From positions 124,001 to 188,000 of the forward strand of contig NZ_JAAUWT010000011.1 of the NCBI RefSeq assembly GCF_014694455.1: DNA of 64,000 nucleotides, written 5' to 3'. The position numbers were made by a program, and so were the translations under genes. This document shows, one piece after another, positions 16,339-24,904 of this stretch (position 1 is its first letter; every line of letters starts with the position of its first letter). The stretch is from Vibrio sp. S9_S30. GTDB lineage: Bacteria > Pseudomonadota > Gammaproteobacteria > Enterobacterales > Vibrionaceae. The notes beneath the pieces were generated by a model, which worked only from the letters and a program-made list of their open reading frames with translations, was not told the DNA's origin and did not search any database.

Positions 16339-16389
16339 TACTGTTTGTAGGAAAGTACTGTTTTTAGGAAAGTACTGTCTGTAGGAAAG
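16339..16389. repeat. 17-bp tandem repeat, three copies, downstream of BMC-T gene
   Basis: TACTGTTTGTAGGAAAG and two near-identical copies (one mismatch each) sit head to tail, beginning 7 bp beyond the stop of the minus-strand BMC-T gene. Confidence 0.75.
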
Positions 16390-16396
16390 GCGATAT

Positions 16397-17026
16397 TCAG
16401 ATCGAGCGACTCCGGATGCGATTGAGTACCTCGGTAATTTGGTTTCGGGCTTGATGAAGGTCTGCCGTTTTCCCAGACATGAAAATCCGACCCGTTGCCC
16501 CCATCATCTGTACGTCGACAATTGTGGTATTTGGTGCCACTCTTTCTGCTTCATTCGCGGCGACACAAGCAAAAAGAGCGGGCATCATCTCGTAAACCAG
16601 CAATGACTCGCCGGGAACGATCATGGATGCAGAGCGAGAACGGTTTAAAATGACAGAATGTTGGTCGGAAATGTTGTCAATGATGTCGCTGAACAGGATC
16701 TTGGGGGCAAGCTGATCATTTGGCTTGGCACCAATGCCCTCTAAAATGGCTTGACCAGCTTGCATCAAGAGATCGCAATCCGTTGAATGCAGTTCCAGCA
16801 AACCAAATTCCCGCTCGGTGTAAAGAATACCAGGCTCCATATCCGGTGCTGCCTTTAGCGCCAGATCCACAATCCTATGGATGGCGAGTGCGGGTTTCAC
16901 TTCAATGAACAAACTATTTTCGCCCTGAAAAGGGGGGTAGCCTCTTGCTCTAATCGGCGTACTTAAATAGGCAGCAAACTGGGGCTGCAGATCCATTATC
17001 GGTAGATACACACGTAGTTCAGTCAT
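16397..17026 (-). CDS. Tandem-domain BMC shell protein (BMC-T), copy 1
   Basis: A 209-residue trimer-forming shell protein with two fused BMC domains, roughly residues 5-100 and 105-205, giving pseudohexamers in the facets. Conserved pieces are GILYTEREFGLLELHS at about 66-81 and SLLVYEMMPALFACVAANEAER with DVQMMGATGRIFMSG in the second half. It resembles the second BMC-T at 18203-18814 throughout and probably arose from it by duplication. It is last of the contiguous shell genes; its stop is followed by a tandem repeat. Confidence 0.9.
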   Translation of the reverse strand: MTELRVYLPIMDLQPQFAAYLSTPIRARGYPPFQGENSLFIEVKPALAIHRIVDLALKAAPDMEPGILYTEREFGLLELHSTDCDLLMQAGQAILEGIGAKPNDQLAPKILFSDIIDNISDQHSVILNRSRSASMIVPGESLLVYEMMPALFACVAANEAERVAPNTTIVDVQMMGATGRIFMSGKTADLHQARNQITEVLNRIRSRSI

Positions 17027-17110
17027 GAGTCCATTCTTCTTCGTGTTTAGCAGGTGTGGTGACTCGTACCCATCTTCATTCTGTATCTGGGTAACAGACC
17101 GTCGCCTTAG

Positions 17111-17395
17111 TTATTTTTGTGAAACAGCCTTGAAATGAGCGGCTAAATCCGGGTGAGGCCGTGGGATAACGTGCACAGAAATAAGCTCTCCAACTTGGTT
17201 TGCGGCTTCTGCTCCAGCCTCAGTAGCCGCTTTTACTGCGCCCACTTCACCATTAACGATAATGGCCACCAAACCATCGCCCACCTCTTCACGCGTCACG
17301 ATACTGACATTGGCTGCCTTAACCATCGCATCAGCGGAAGCCAGTGCTGCGACATACCCTTTGGTTTCAATCATTCCAATTGCTTGCTGTGTCAT
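17111..17395 (-). CDS. Hexameric BMC shell protein (BMC-H, PduA/CsoS1 type)
   Basis: A 94-residue canonical BMC-H protein and the main facet tile. [20 protein letters not shown] at the N-terminus, KAANV, the [19 protein letters not shown] stretch and the [11 protein letters not shown] segment are hallmark sequences. I chose the ATG at 17395, which has GGAG eight bases upstream, over an in-frame ATG at 17407. It is the only single-domain hexamer gene here, so this one tile would supply most facets. Confidence 0.95.
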   Translation of the reverse strand: MTQQAIGMIETKGYVAALASADAMVKAANVSIVTREEVGDGLVAIIVNGEVGAVKAATEAGAEAANQVGELISVHVIPRPHPDLAAHFKAVSQK

Positions 17396-17472
17396 AATGT
17401 TCTCCAATGATGTTCAAACTGTTTGGTTTACCGTGTCTTGACAACGAACGCGTAGCCAGACGTCGTATTCAG

Positions 17473-17721
17473 TCAAGCCATGTTGTCGTTGTCTATCGTA
17501 CCGATGATGATCGCATCTACAATTGCTTGATTTTGCTGAAAATATTCAGTAGCAACAGACCCTTGAGCGATCAACACCGATTCTCCCTTGCCACAACCCA
17601 ACGGGTCGTAAGCAATCATGTGATTTCCACCATCCAACTCAACTTCGAGCAGTGCGCCTGAGGGTAAGGCGTCAATTCGCTTGGTTGACCATATGTGACC
17701 AATAACTCGACCTTTTAACAT
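17473..17721 (-). CDS. Pentameric BMC vertex protein (BMC-P, EutN/CcmL type)
   Basis: An 82-residue EutN/CcmL-family protein that caps the icosahedral vertices. It starts with the family sequence MLKGRVIGHIWSTKR and ends with VDAIIIGTIDNDN; a QGS motif (IAQGSVA) is in the middle. Its ATG overlaps the end of the preceding 158-codon gene by 7 bp, suggesting coupled translation. Only one BMC-P gene is visible. Confidence 0.93.
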   Translation of the reverse strand: MLKGRVIGHIWSTKRIDALPSGALLEVELDGGNHMIAYDPLGCGKGESVLIAQGSVATEYFQQNQAIVDAIIIGTIDNDNMA

Positions 17722-18191
17722 GATGCCTTCCTTTCAACAGAAATATTTCGTCGGCGTAAGATGTCGCTGGCAAGTGGCGTAAAACGAACTCGTTTACCGA
17801 CGACAAGGCGTTGCGTGTTTGCCCCTAGAGAGTCGACTTGTCTTTCCGTTACCAACCCGGTTTCGACATACACCGTGGTGCCTTTTGGCTGGCTGACTTC
17901 GCTTACCGCTGGATCGCACGATGCACTTACGGGGTTGGGCTCAGCATGTCGTGTTAAACAAAATATCCATCGACCTTGCTCTATCTCGCTTCGAGATTTT
18001 CCGTCCTTGGTTATCGTTAGAAGTCGCTCAACAAACGCCATTAAATCCTTATCGTTGTTGATGCTAACGTGTTCTTGTCGAACTCTTGGCCTAGGCGACG
18101 TTGCAGCAAAGGCACCGGTCTCTTGGTGACGTTTGGTCATCTCTTCTGTCAGGACGTCTCGTATGAATTGGCGCAGCTCGTCTGATGGCAT
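17715..18191 (-). CDS. BMC-associated protein with probable N-terminal encapsulation peptide
   Basis: About 158 residues of unknown function, encoded between a BMC-T and the BMC-P gene. The N-terminus (ELRQFIRDVLTEEMTK) is an amphipathic helix very like the C-terminal tag on the co-encoded aldehyde dehydrogenase ([14 protein letters not shown]), followed by a low-complexity linker. This is the usual layout of BMC cargo or linker proteins. The rest has a beta-rich look (TTVYVETGLVTERQV, LVVGKRVRFTPLASD) with cysteines in WIFCLTRHAEP. The ATG at 18191 has GGAG at good spacing; an ATG at 18203 overlaps the upstream stop. I cannot assign an activity. Confidence 0.72.
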   Translation of the reverse strand: MPSDELRQFIRDVLTEEMTKRHQETGAFAATSPRPRVRQEHVSINNDKDLMAFVERLLTITKDGKSRSEIEQGRWIFCLTRHAEPNPVSASCDPAVSEVSQPKGTTVYVETGLVTERQVDSLGANTQRLVVGKRVRFTPLASDILRRRNISVERKASC

Positions 18192-18202
18192 CGTTTTCTC
18201 CA

Positions 18203-18814
18203 TTACTCGGCACCAAGTTGTCGAAGCGCTTGCTCGGCGGCTTCTCGGGCATTGCGGATTTCGGCTTCATCACCAGACAGATACAATCGACCATTTGGTC
18301 CTATCATTCGACAATCAATAACTTTGATGTTTGAAGCCTTTTCGGCTTCATTGCAGGCGTAAAGTGCGTACGATGCGGGCTGCATTTCGAGGACAAATAG
18401 GGATTCGCCGCCAATTATCATGGATCCCATTTTGTTTCGGTTTATCAAAAAAGCGTGTTGAGTATCTACACGGCTAATAATTTTTGATGCCAGAATGTTG
18501 GGTTTGAGCGCGTCGTCGGCGTTCGCACCCAAAGCATCAATCACAGCCCCAGCCGCAGATTTCACTTGAGAAGGCGAGCGAGAATGAACCTCTAAATAGC
18601 CGAATTGGCGTTCAACAACCAAGATACCCGCCCCCACTTCAGAGTATTTCAATGCCACGTCCGTTAAGGGTTCGATGTCTAATCCGGGTGCGACTTCAAT
18701 GATCTGAGCAGACATGTTGCTCCTCGGCAATGAGCCTCGCATCCATGTGCTGACATAGCTTAATGTCTGGGGTTGAAATTGGTCGATGAATATAAAAGAT
18801 CTAAGCTCCGCCAT
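18203..18814 (-). CDS. Tandem-domain BMC shell protein (BMC-T), copy 2
   Basis: A 203-residue protein with two BMC domains. GILVVERQFGYLEVHS and GESLFVLEMQPASYALYACNEAEKA align with the equivalent segments of the other BMC-T. It is encoded 11 bp after the aldehyde dehydrogenase and its stop overlaps the next start (TAATG), so expression is tightly coupled. Two distinct BMC-T proteins may give the shell two gated pore types, as in several metabolosomes; which one is gated cannot be judged from sequence alone. Confidence 0.9.
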   Translation of the reverse strand: MAELRSFIFIDQFQPQTLSYVSTWMRGSLPRSNMSAQIIEVAPGLDIEPLTDVALKYSEVGAGILVVERQFGYLEVHSRSPSQVKSAAGAVIDALGANADDALKPNILASKIISRVDTQHAFLINRNKMGSMIIGGESLFVLEMQPASYALYACNEAEKASNIKVIDCRMIGPNGRLYLSGDEAEIRNAREAAEQALRQLGAE

Positions 18815-18825
18815 ACCTTGTGCCC

Positions 18826-20439
18826 TTAATGCTTCAGCGAATTGCTGAGTTCTTCAATAATGATCCGTCGAATCTGCTCTCTCATGTCCATGCTGGGTAA
18901 CGGTGAGAGCTGTGATGCCGAGTGAGGTGGGGTAGTGGGGGGCGACGACAAAAGTGGGCCGACCTGAGATCCCGATATTGCGTTATCCAACTTGGATGCG
19001 AACACGGGTGCGAACTCCAATCCCGAAATGAGGTGTTCGAAATCACCAAATTTTTCACAGGCATCTTGGTTGTAGGCTATTCGAGTCCAGTGCACCAAAT
19101 GTTGAGGTCCGATATTTTCTCCGATGGAGCTGCGCCCAAAATACCCTGTCCCAATGGTAAAAGAGGGATTCAAATGGGTCTGAAATCCTGCGGCTCCTTG
19201 GCTGCAAGGGGCGTTCAAAATCACTCGATACGCATCGACGGCTTCGGCGAATTCCAAAATAAGCGCTTCATCTGTGGCGTGCAGTGCTGCCGAGTGACCA
19301 GCGCCTGTCATTCGCAATTGTCCTCTTGCCTGAGCAATGGCTTGGCGACGACTGCTGGCGACAAAGAAGCCGATCACTGGGCAGAGTTTTTCTTTTGAAA
19401 GCACCTCTTCATGACCAATGCATTCTATTGGAGTGACCAGAATCAACGTGCCATCAGGAACACAGATGCCAGCTTCGGATGCAATCCACCTCGCACTTTT
19501 ACCGATGGCTTTGGTGTTAAACCCTTTGTCATGAAACAGGAATTGTCGCAGTCGCTGGCTGTCCTGCGGCGAACAGAGGTAACCTCCGGACTCTGATAGC
19601 GCATCACGAAGAGAGGATTCACACTCTTGCAGTGTAATGATGACGGATTCATTGGTGCATAACACGGAATTATCGAACGATTTACTGTCTACGATGTAGT
19701 GCGCTGCGCGTTCAATATTGGCCGATGAATCGACAAAAACGGGTGCGTTGCCCGGTCCAACACCAATGGCTGGGTTAGAAGAAGAGTACGCCGCCCTAAC
19801 CATGGGCGTCCCACCGGTTGCCAAAATGACATCGGTTTTTGCTGAGCGCATACAGGCATTGACCAAAGGTAAACATGGCTCTTCAATCACTTGAATGGTG
19901 CCTGCCGGAGCCCCGGCCGCTTCCGCCACTTTGGCCAGATACTGGATCGCATGCATCGAACATTCTCTGGCCGCGGGGTGGGGGCTTAACACAATCACGC
20001 TTCGTGTCATCAGGACGGATAGCACTTTAAAGTTGATGGTCGCAATAGGGTTGGTCGATGGGATAAGTGCAAAGACCACCCCCGCAGGCTTCGGTATTTC
20101 AACGATCTTATTTTGGGCGCAAACCCTAGGGGTAACAAAATCGTGGTCATGGTAGTGTTCCAGAAAGTGCTTACTCGCGAATTGATTCTTCAACGTTTTG
20201 TCTTTTGCCACTCCAAATCCGGTTTCCCGAACAGCCCACTCACCGTATTGGTCTGCTTTCTCATAAGCCGCGTCAGCGACAGAATGTACAATACGCTGAA
20301 CCTGCTCTTTGGAATATTGACGATATATTTGGCTTGCCCAATGAGCACGGTTGAGAACCGAGTCTGCCATTTCATCCCAATGAGAACTGGATGCATAGGC
20401 TTCTCTTGAAGTTGACGTTGATGTTGCTGACTGCGTCAT
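18826..20439 (-). CDS. CoA-acylating aldehyde dehydrogenase, BMC signature enzyme (EutE/PduP-like)
   Basis: A 537-residue enzyme that oxidises an aldehyde to acyl-CoA with NAD+. [31 protein letters not shown] and [11 protein letters not shown] segments match EutE/PduP. The catalytic Cys is in [11 protein letters not shown]. Unlike many relatives, the encapsulation peptide is C-terminal: a Pro/Ser-rich linker (about 490-515), then [17 protein letters not shown]. The ATG at 20439 has GGAG upstream; a GTG at 20451 is also possible. It is the first gene of the shell operon. No BMC alcohol dehydrogenase or phosphotransacylase is present, as in RMM-type loci. Confidence 0.9.
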   Translation of the reverse strand: MTQSATSTSTSREAYASSSHWDEMADSVLNRAHWASQIYRQYSKEQVQRIVHSVADAAYEKADQYGEWAVRETGFGVAKDKTLKNQFASKHFLEHYHDHDFVTPRVCAQNKIVEIPKPAGVVFALIPSTNPIATINFKVLSVLMTRSVIVLSPHPAARECSMHAIQYLAKVAEAAGAPAGTIQVIEEPCLPLVNACMRSAKTDVILATGGTPMVRAAYSSSNPAIGVGPGNAPVFVDSSANIERAAHYIVDSKSFDNSVLCTNESVIITLQECESSLRDALSESGGYLCSPQDSQRLRQFLFHDKGFNTKAIGKSARWIASEAGICVPDGTLILVTPIECIGHEEVLSKEKLCPVIGFFVASSRRQAIAQARGQLRMTGAGHSAALHATDEALILEFAEAVDAYRVILNAPCSQGAAGFQTHLNPSFTIGTGYFGRSSIGENIGPQHLVHWTRIAYNQDACEKFGDFEHLISGLEFAPVFASKLDNAISGSQVGPLLSSPPTTPPHSASQLSPLPSMDMREQIRRIIIEELSNSLKH

Positions 20440-20946
20440 CGCATGCTCCACGCTTTCTTAATCCTCTTAGAACAGACCTTCTGTGAGGCACTATGGGTTA
20501 TGACGTTGGTCAATTTTGCCGGACTGTTCAACACTGATTCGTCTTAAGTGGTTCTAGCATGATGCAATCCATGCGCAGCGGCTTGACATTTAAGTGATGA
20601 TTTTTGACATCAAGGATGTGGGATGAAAAGTGGGATGAAGAGGGGAAAGGGGAGATGAAGGGAAAGATGAAGATGAAGAGAGTGAACAAAGCGCTAATAG
20701 AGAATGTTAAACATACCCTAAGGTTGGAAAACGGCTTTCGAACCGCAGGAGACGGTATGGGAGAACCGTCACGGCTTTGTGTCTGCAGGGTTCATTGGTT
20801 TGACAACTTAACTGAAAGGATACGAATGGGGCTATCCGTATTTCAATCCGTGGCGCGATCTTGATCTTATTGAGCCCTTTTGTAGAGCTCTTGGCCGACT
20901 GACCCGAGATCCAGTGCTGGGCTTTGGGAAGCCGCACTCACAGGAT
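20440..20946. other. Spacer between DeoR gene and BMC operon, with purine-rich repeats
   Basis: About 500 bp with no credible gene on either strand. From about 20622 to 20690 it is nearly all purine, built of degenerate GATGAA/GGGAAA units. It should contain the promoter for the aldehyde dehydrogenase-shell operon and the end of the DeoR transcript. Confidence 0.45.
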
Positions 20947-21729
20947 CTATGACGGTGTTTTTGGAAGCAAAATGTCAACGGATGCTGCCTGCATGGCAGA
21001 CATAATATTGTCACTTGGTCCTTTGTCTGAAATGACAGTGAGTTTAGGGTTCCACTCTTGATACTGTGCCAAAGAGGTCGCATCGTATTTACTGCTATCA
21101 ATCAGAAGGTAGGTTTTCTCTGCGCTATCAATCATGGCCGAATAGATCTCACCGGGTTCCATCAGGGCATAGAGCCCAGATTCGTTTACCCCAGATGCCC
21201 CGACAAATGCTTTGTGTGCGGAGAATTTTCGAATGGTATTGATGGTATTTGAACCCACGGTTAACCCTTCACTGGCATTCAGCTTTCCCGGCAATATTTC
21301 AACACTGACATTCGGGTTTTTTGAAACCGTCGTCGCGAATGGAAGGGAATGAGTGACAATCGTGATGGGGAATTTCAAAGCCGCTATTTTCAACGCAAAT
21401 CGCATCGTCGTCGAGCCGCCGCCAACCATCAGCAAATCGTTTGGTCGAATAAGACTCGTCGCCATTTCAGAAATCTGATCGCGCTCTTTGATCATGAGTG
21501 ATTGGCGTTCACTGATACCGGGTACCGCAGCGCTAAGGCTGACGGCGCCCCCAAACGTTCGAGAAATTTTCCCCTGCTTCGAAAGTGCAGCCAAATCTCG
21601 CCGGATTGTTTCCGGTGAAACATTCAAGCTTTCGACCAACTCTTGGACTTTTATTTGAGGAAAAAGGTGGAGCTCATCAACGATTTTAGCTTGGCGAGCT
21701 TCTTTTTTTGATAGCGTTTTTTCCAACAT
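20947..21729 (-). CDS. DeoR/GlpR-family repressor
   Basis: The 260-residue protein has the DeoR helix-turn-helix at about residues 25-50 (VQELVESLNVSPETIRRDLAAL, then GKISRTFGGAV) and a C-terminal sugar-phosphate sensor domain with GGGSTTMRFA, VTHSLPFAT, KAFVGASGVNESG and LIDSSKYDATS. It is divergent from the ABC importer operon and upstream of the BMC operon. It probably represses one or both until a phosphorylated pathway intermediate, plausibly the product of the co-located kinases, is bound. Candidate operators lie in the 380-bp divergent region. Confidence 0.87.
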   Translation of the reverse strand: MLEKTLSKKEARQAKIVDELHLFPQIKVQELVESLNVSPETIRRDLAALSKQGKISRTFGGAVSLSAAVPGISERQSLMIKERDQISEMATSLIRPNDLLMVGGGSTTMRFALKIAALKFPITIVTHSLPFATTVSKNPNVSVEILPGKLNASEGLTVGSNTINTIRKFSAHKAFVGASGVNESGLYALMEPGEIYSAMIDSAEKTYLLIDSSKYDATSLAQYQEWNPKLTVISDKGPSDNIMSAMQAASVDILLPKTPS

Positions 21730-22110
21730 CTCATTATTTCCAGTATTAGTAGGTCTACGTTAGCACAAAAGCAAAATGTGTATCTTCAGTCATTTTCTGA
21801 CCATTCTGCCCGACTTCACATAATTGACGATAGACATCATTTATTCAATTGGATTTTAGTCGTTCATCTTTTTGGCAAAAAAATCAATGAAAACAGCGCA
21901 AAAGATTCATTTCTTACATATAAAGTGAACTCAGAGAGGAAACTATCAGAAAAAAATGTACTTGCCAATAGTATCGCTGCTGGTCAAGATGTAACCAGTA
22001 AACGGTCATTTTAATGACCATTGTCGGGCATTTTGTGGAATTTAAAGCCTCAGAACCAGCCTAGACGCGGCAAAGAAAACGTCTCATCTTACATTTACAG
22101 GAGGTAAATT
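21730..22110. promoter_or_regulatory. Divergent promoter region with duplicated GTCATTTT-TGACCATT operators
   Basis: GGTCATT-TT-AATGACC (22004-22019) is a perfect 7-bp inverted repeat. A related imperfect copy, AGTCATTTTCTGACCATT, lies at 21788-21805. They sit close to the importer start and the DeoR start respectively, as expected for autoregulation plus operon control by a DeoR protein. A strong ribosome site, AGGAGGT, precedes the binding-protein gene. Confidence 0.5.
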
Positions 22111-23148
22111 ATGAGTTTTAAGTTTTCAATGAATAGTATTCGGAAAGGATTCGTTACTGTTTCAACCGCAGTATTGGTGTTGTCTTTCACGGCGTCTGCC
22201 TCAGCGGCCGAGAAAGACATTCAGTCGATAACCATGCAAGAAGTCAGCTTGCCTGCCTCCAAAGCCTGTTCTACTGGTCGTCAATATACCATCGCCTATA
22301 GCCATTCTCTCTCTGAAGCTCAGATCGTTCGGCAGGTGCGTCGATTTGCCGATCTCAGAGCCAAAGAGCTGGGGTGCATCAAGGTGCTTCACGACAACAC
22401 TCAAGCCAACAACCTCGAAAGTCAGTTAAATGCGGTTCAGAGTTGGATCACACTCAATGTTGATGCCATCGTTGTGACGCCGATCGATCCTAAAGCGTTG
22501 GCTCCCTTGCAAAAGCAAGCACAGACATCGGGCATTAAGTGGTTGACTTACCTCGGTGAAATGGAAAACAGCGATGGGTTTGTTGGTTTTAATCACAGTC
22601 AATCTGGCCAGCTTATCGCCAATGCAGCAGTGGATTGGGTGAAAGCGAACAACATTGCCAAGCCAAAGGCGCTTGTGACGACATTAACGGGGCTTCCCCT
22701 GATTTCTCCTCGGTGGACGGAAGTCGAACGAATTTTTGCCGACAATGGCATTGAGATTGTGTCCAAGCAAGATTCAGCGGATCAGGCAAGCGGGCTGAGA
22801 ATTGCGGAAACCGTCATCAGTCAGCACCCCGATTTGAATATTATCATTGGGTTGAACGATGATTCTGCGGTGGGGGCGTATCGTGCGGTGAAAGTGGCGG
22901 GTCTGGATATGAACAACCTCTTCATTGGCGGACAAGACGGCTCTCTTGAAGGGCTGGTTGCGACCAACGAAGGTCAAGCCTATCGCGGCTCTTCCGCCAT
23001 TCAAATCAGTACTCTTGGCGCGAATATTGTTAATCAGGCTTTGAATGCCATAAACGGTAATGGTCCAACGTCGGCTTATACCCCCACCGTGTGGGCTTCC
23101 AAGGAGAACCAAGCACAACTTGATTCTTTGATCGCAAACTACAACTAG
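22111..23148 (+). CDS. Periplasmic substrate-binding protein, RbsB-like (Peripla_BP_4)
   Basis: A 345-residue precursor with a clear signal peptide (VSTAVLVLSFTASASA, cleaved near residue 33). The mature protein has the ribose-binding-type fold: VDAIVVTPIDPKALAPLQKQ is the typical first-lobe motif and IIIGLNDDSAVGAYRAVK the second-lobe one. It belongs to a CUT2-type importer with the next two genes. This class binds pentoses, polyols, autoinducer-2 and other small polar compounds, so the ligand cannot be read from sequence. Its neighbours argue for a polar amide or amino-alcohol conjugate. Confidence 0.88.
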   Translation: MSFKFSMNSIRKGFVTVSTAVLVLSFTASASAAEKDIQSITMQEVSLPASKACSTGRQYTIAYSHSLSEAQIVRQVRRFADLRAKELGCIKVLHDNTQANNLESQLNAVQSWITLNVDAIVVTPIDPKALAPLQKQAQTSGIKWLTYLGEMENSDGFVGFNHSQSGQLIANAAVDWVKANNIAKPKALVTTLTGLPLISPRWTEVERIFADNGIEIVSKQDSADQASGLRIAETVISQHPDLNIIIGLNDDSAVGAYRAVKVAGLDMNNLFIGGQDGSLEGLVATNEGQAYRGSSAIQISTLGANIVNQALNAINGNGPTSAYTPTVWASKENQAQLDSLIANYN

Positions 23149-23171
23149 TCTGATGTAAGTGGGTAAAGCTA

Positions 23172-24698
23172 ATGTCAAATGCTCTGGTTTCAGTTTCCGA
23201 TATTCGCAAATCGTACGCCGACGTTGAAGTTCTCTGCGGTGTGAGTTTGGACTTTGAGGCACAGAAGATTCATGCCTTTCTGGGGGCTAATGGTGCAGGA
23301 AAGTCGACGTTTCTTGGGTGCTTGAGTGGTGCGGTAGAGCCTTCGTCTGGACACATTCATATTGAAGGTCGAACGTTCAACTGCCTCCAGCCCCGTCAGG
23401 CGCTGAATCTTGGCATAGGGATCATTTACCAGCACTTTCAAGTCTTTGAGGGGCTTACCGTGGCCGAGAATATTTTTCTTGGCCACGAATTGCGAGCGTT
23501 CGGGTGTATTGACAAGTCAAAACAAATTAAAGAAGCCGAAAGGGTTCTGGCCCGATTGAAAGTCCCGATAGACCCTAGATCCCCGTTAGAAACGCTAAGT
23601 ACGGGTGAACGAAAGATCGTTGAAATTGCAAGAGCCCTGATTCTAAACCCACGGCTACTTATTTTGGATGAACCCACAGCGGCTTTGGGGAAAGATGAAA
23701 TGGCGGTATTGCATGATGTGGTACGCCAGGTTGCACATCAGGAAGGCATTGGCGTGGTTTACGTGACGCACCTTCTGGATGAGATTGATGCAATAGCAGA
23801 CACCGTGACCGTACTTCGAAATGGGAGCGTGGTCTGGACCAGACCAAAGGAAAAAACGAACACTCGTGAAATGGCGGAAGCGATTGCACCGTCTTCAATT
23901 ACAAAGTCAATATTCACATCAACGGCCAAGCTGTCCACCCAGCCTCTTTTTCAACTTGAGGACTACCAATCTCCTTTTACCGGCCCCGTCAATTTGAATC
24001 TTCATAGTGGGGAGGCAATCGGCGTATATGGGTTATTAGGGGCGGGAAGAACCGATCTTTTGGAGGCCATTTCTGGCGCTCGACCCAAGAAGGGGGGGCG
24101 AATTCGTATCAAAGGGAAGGCTGTAGACATTACGTCCCCTTCCGTTGCCTTTGAGCATGGTATTTCTCTCGTTGCTAGCGACAGAACCGAGCAAAGTCTT
24201 TTTGGCAACTTATCGGCAACGGAAAATCTTTTGATGCCACATTTTGGTGGGGCGTTGCTACCAAAGTGGCTCCGCAATTCAAAGCTTGAAGAGAAGCTTT
24301 TCATGCGAATTGCAGAGCGACTGGCGGTTCACCCTGCCAACCCACGGCTTGCCGCAGGGCAGTTCAGTGGAGGGAACGCTCAGAAAATTGTACTGGGTCG
24401 ATGGCTGTTAAACGAACAAGAGGAGCAACAAATCATCTTGTTGGATGAGCCAACGCAGGGGGTCGATATTGGCGCTCGATTTCAATTATACGAATCACTT
24501 AGAGCGGTAATGGCTCAGGGGGCTGGGCTCATTTTCGCTTCTTCAGATCCAACTGAAATCATCACGCTTGCCGATCGTGTTCTGATACTGGGTTATGGCA
24601 AACAGATTGAATTGATCGATAACCCGAAAAATGAAAGAAAACTGGTCGAGATTGCGCATCGAACGGAGTCAAGCATCCATAGCCATCGCTCAGGGTAG
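23172..24698 (+). CDS. Two-domain ABC ATPase, RbsA-like
   Basis: A 508-residue CUT2-type ATPase with two fused nucleotide-binding domains. The first has Walker A GANGAGKST, signature LSTGERKIVEIARAL and Walker B LLILDEPTAALG. The second has the degenerate Walker A GLLGAGRTDLL normal for this family, signature FSGGNAQKIVLGRWL and Walker B IILLDEPTQGVDIG. It starts 23 bp after the binding-protein gene. The TAG stop lies in the first unit of a six-copy degenerate 16-bp repeat. Confidence 0.92.
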   Translation: MSNALVSVSDIRKSYADVEVLCGVSLDFEAQKIHAFLGANGAGKSTFLGCLSGAVEPSSGHIHIEGRTFNCLQPRQALNLGIGIIYQHFQVFEGLTVAENIFLGHELRAFGCIDKSKQIKEAERVLARLKVPIDPRSPLETLSTGERKIVEIARALILNPRLLILDEPTAALGKDEMAVLHDVVRQVAHQEGIGVVYVTHLLDEIDAIADTVTVLRNGSVVWTRPKEKTNTREMAEAIAPSSITKSIFTSTAKLSTQPLFQLEDYQSPFTGPVNLNLHSGEAIGVYGLLGAGRTDLLEAISGARPKKGGRIRIKGKAVDITSPSVAFEHGISLVASDRTEQSLFGNLSATENLLMPHFGGALLPKWLRNSKLEEKLFMRIAERLAVHPANPRLAAGQFSGGNAQKIVLGRWLLNEQEEQQIILLDEPTQGVDIGARFQLYESLRAVMAQGAGLIFASSDPTEIITLADRVLILGYGKQIELIDNPKNERKLVEIAHRTESSIHSHRSG

Positions 24699-24785
24699 CC
24701 AATTGTCTAGGGTAATCATTGCTCAGAGTAATCATTGATCAGGGTAGCCAATTGCCTAGGGTGATAATGGCTCAGGATAACAATG
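24688..24785 (+). repeat. 16-17 bp degenerate tandem repeat, about six copies, starting at the ATPase stop codon
   Basis: Units beginning at 24688, 24705, 24721, 24737, 24754 and 24770 follow the pattern GCTCAGGGTAaCCAATT. The stop codon of the ATPase gene (24696-24698) is in unit 1. Looser AGGATAGCAAAG copies continue to about 24870. The array fills the unusually long gap between ATPase and permease genes of one operon. Confidence 0.7.
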
Positions 24786-24904
24786 AGTTAGGCGAGCAAG
24801 GTGCATATGGGAACAAGATGCATAGGCTAGTAAGGCACGTAGGATAGCAAAGCACTCAGGATAGCAAAGGCACAAACGCAGGTAGTGCTCAATTAGGAGG
24901 TCTA

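Noticed and set aside
13375..20439. Assignment as a Eut or Pdu microcompartment
   Set aside because: No ethanolamine ammonia-lyase, diol dehydratase, B12 reactivation, EutD/PduL or BMC alcohol dehydrogenase genes are seen; the enzymes fit a kinase/phospho-lyase route instead.
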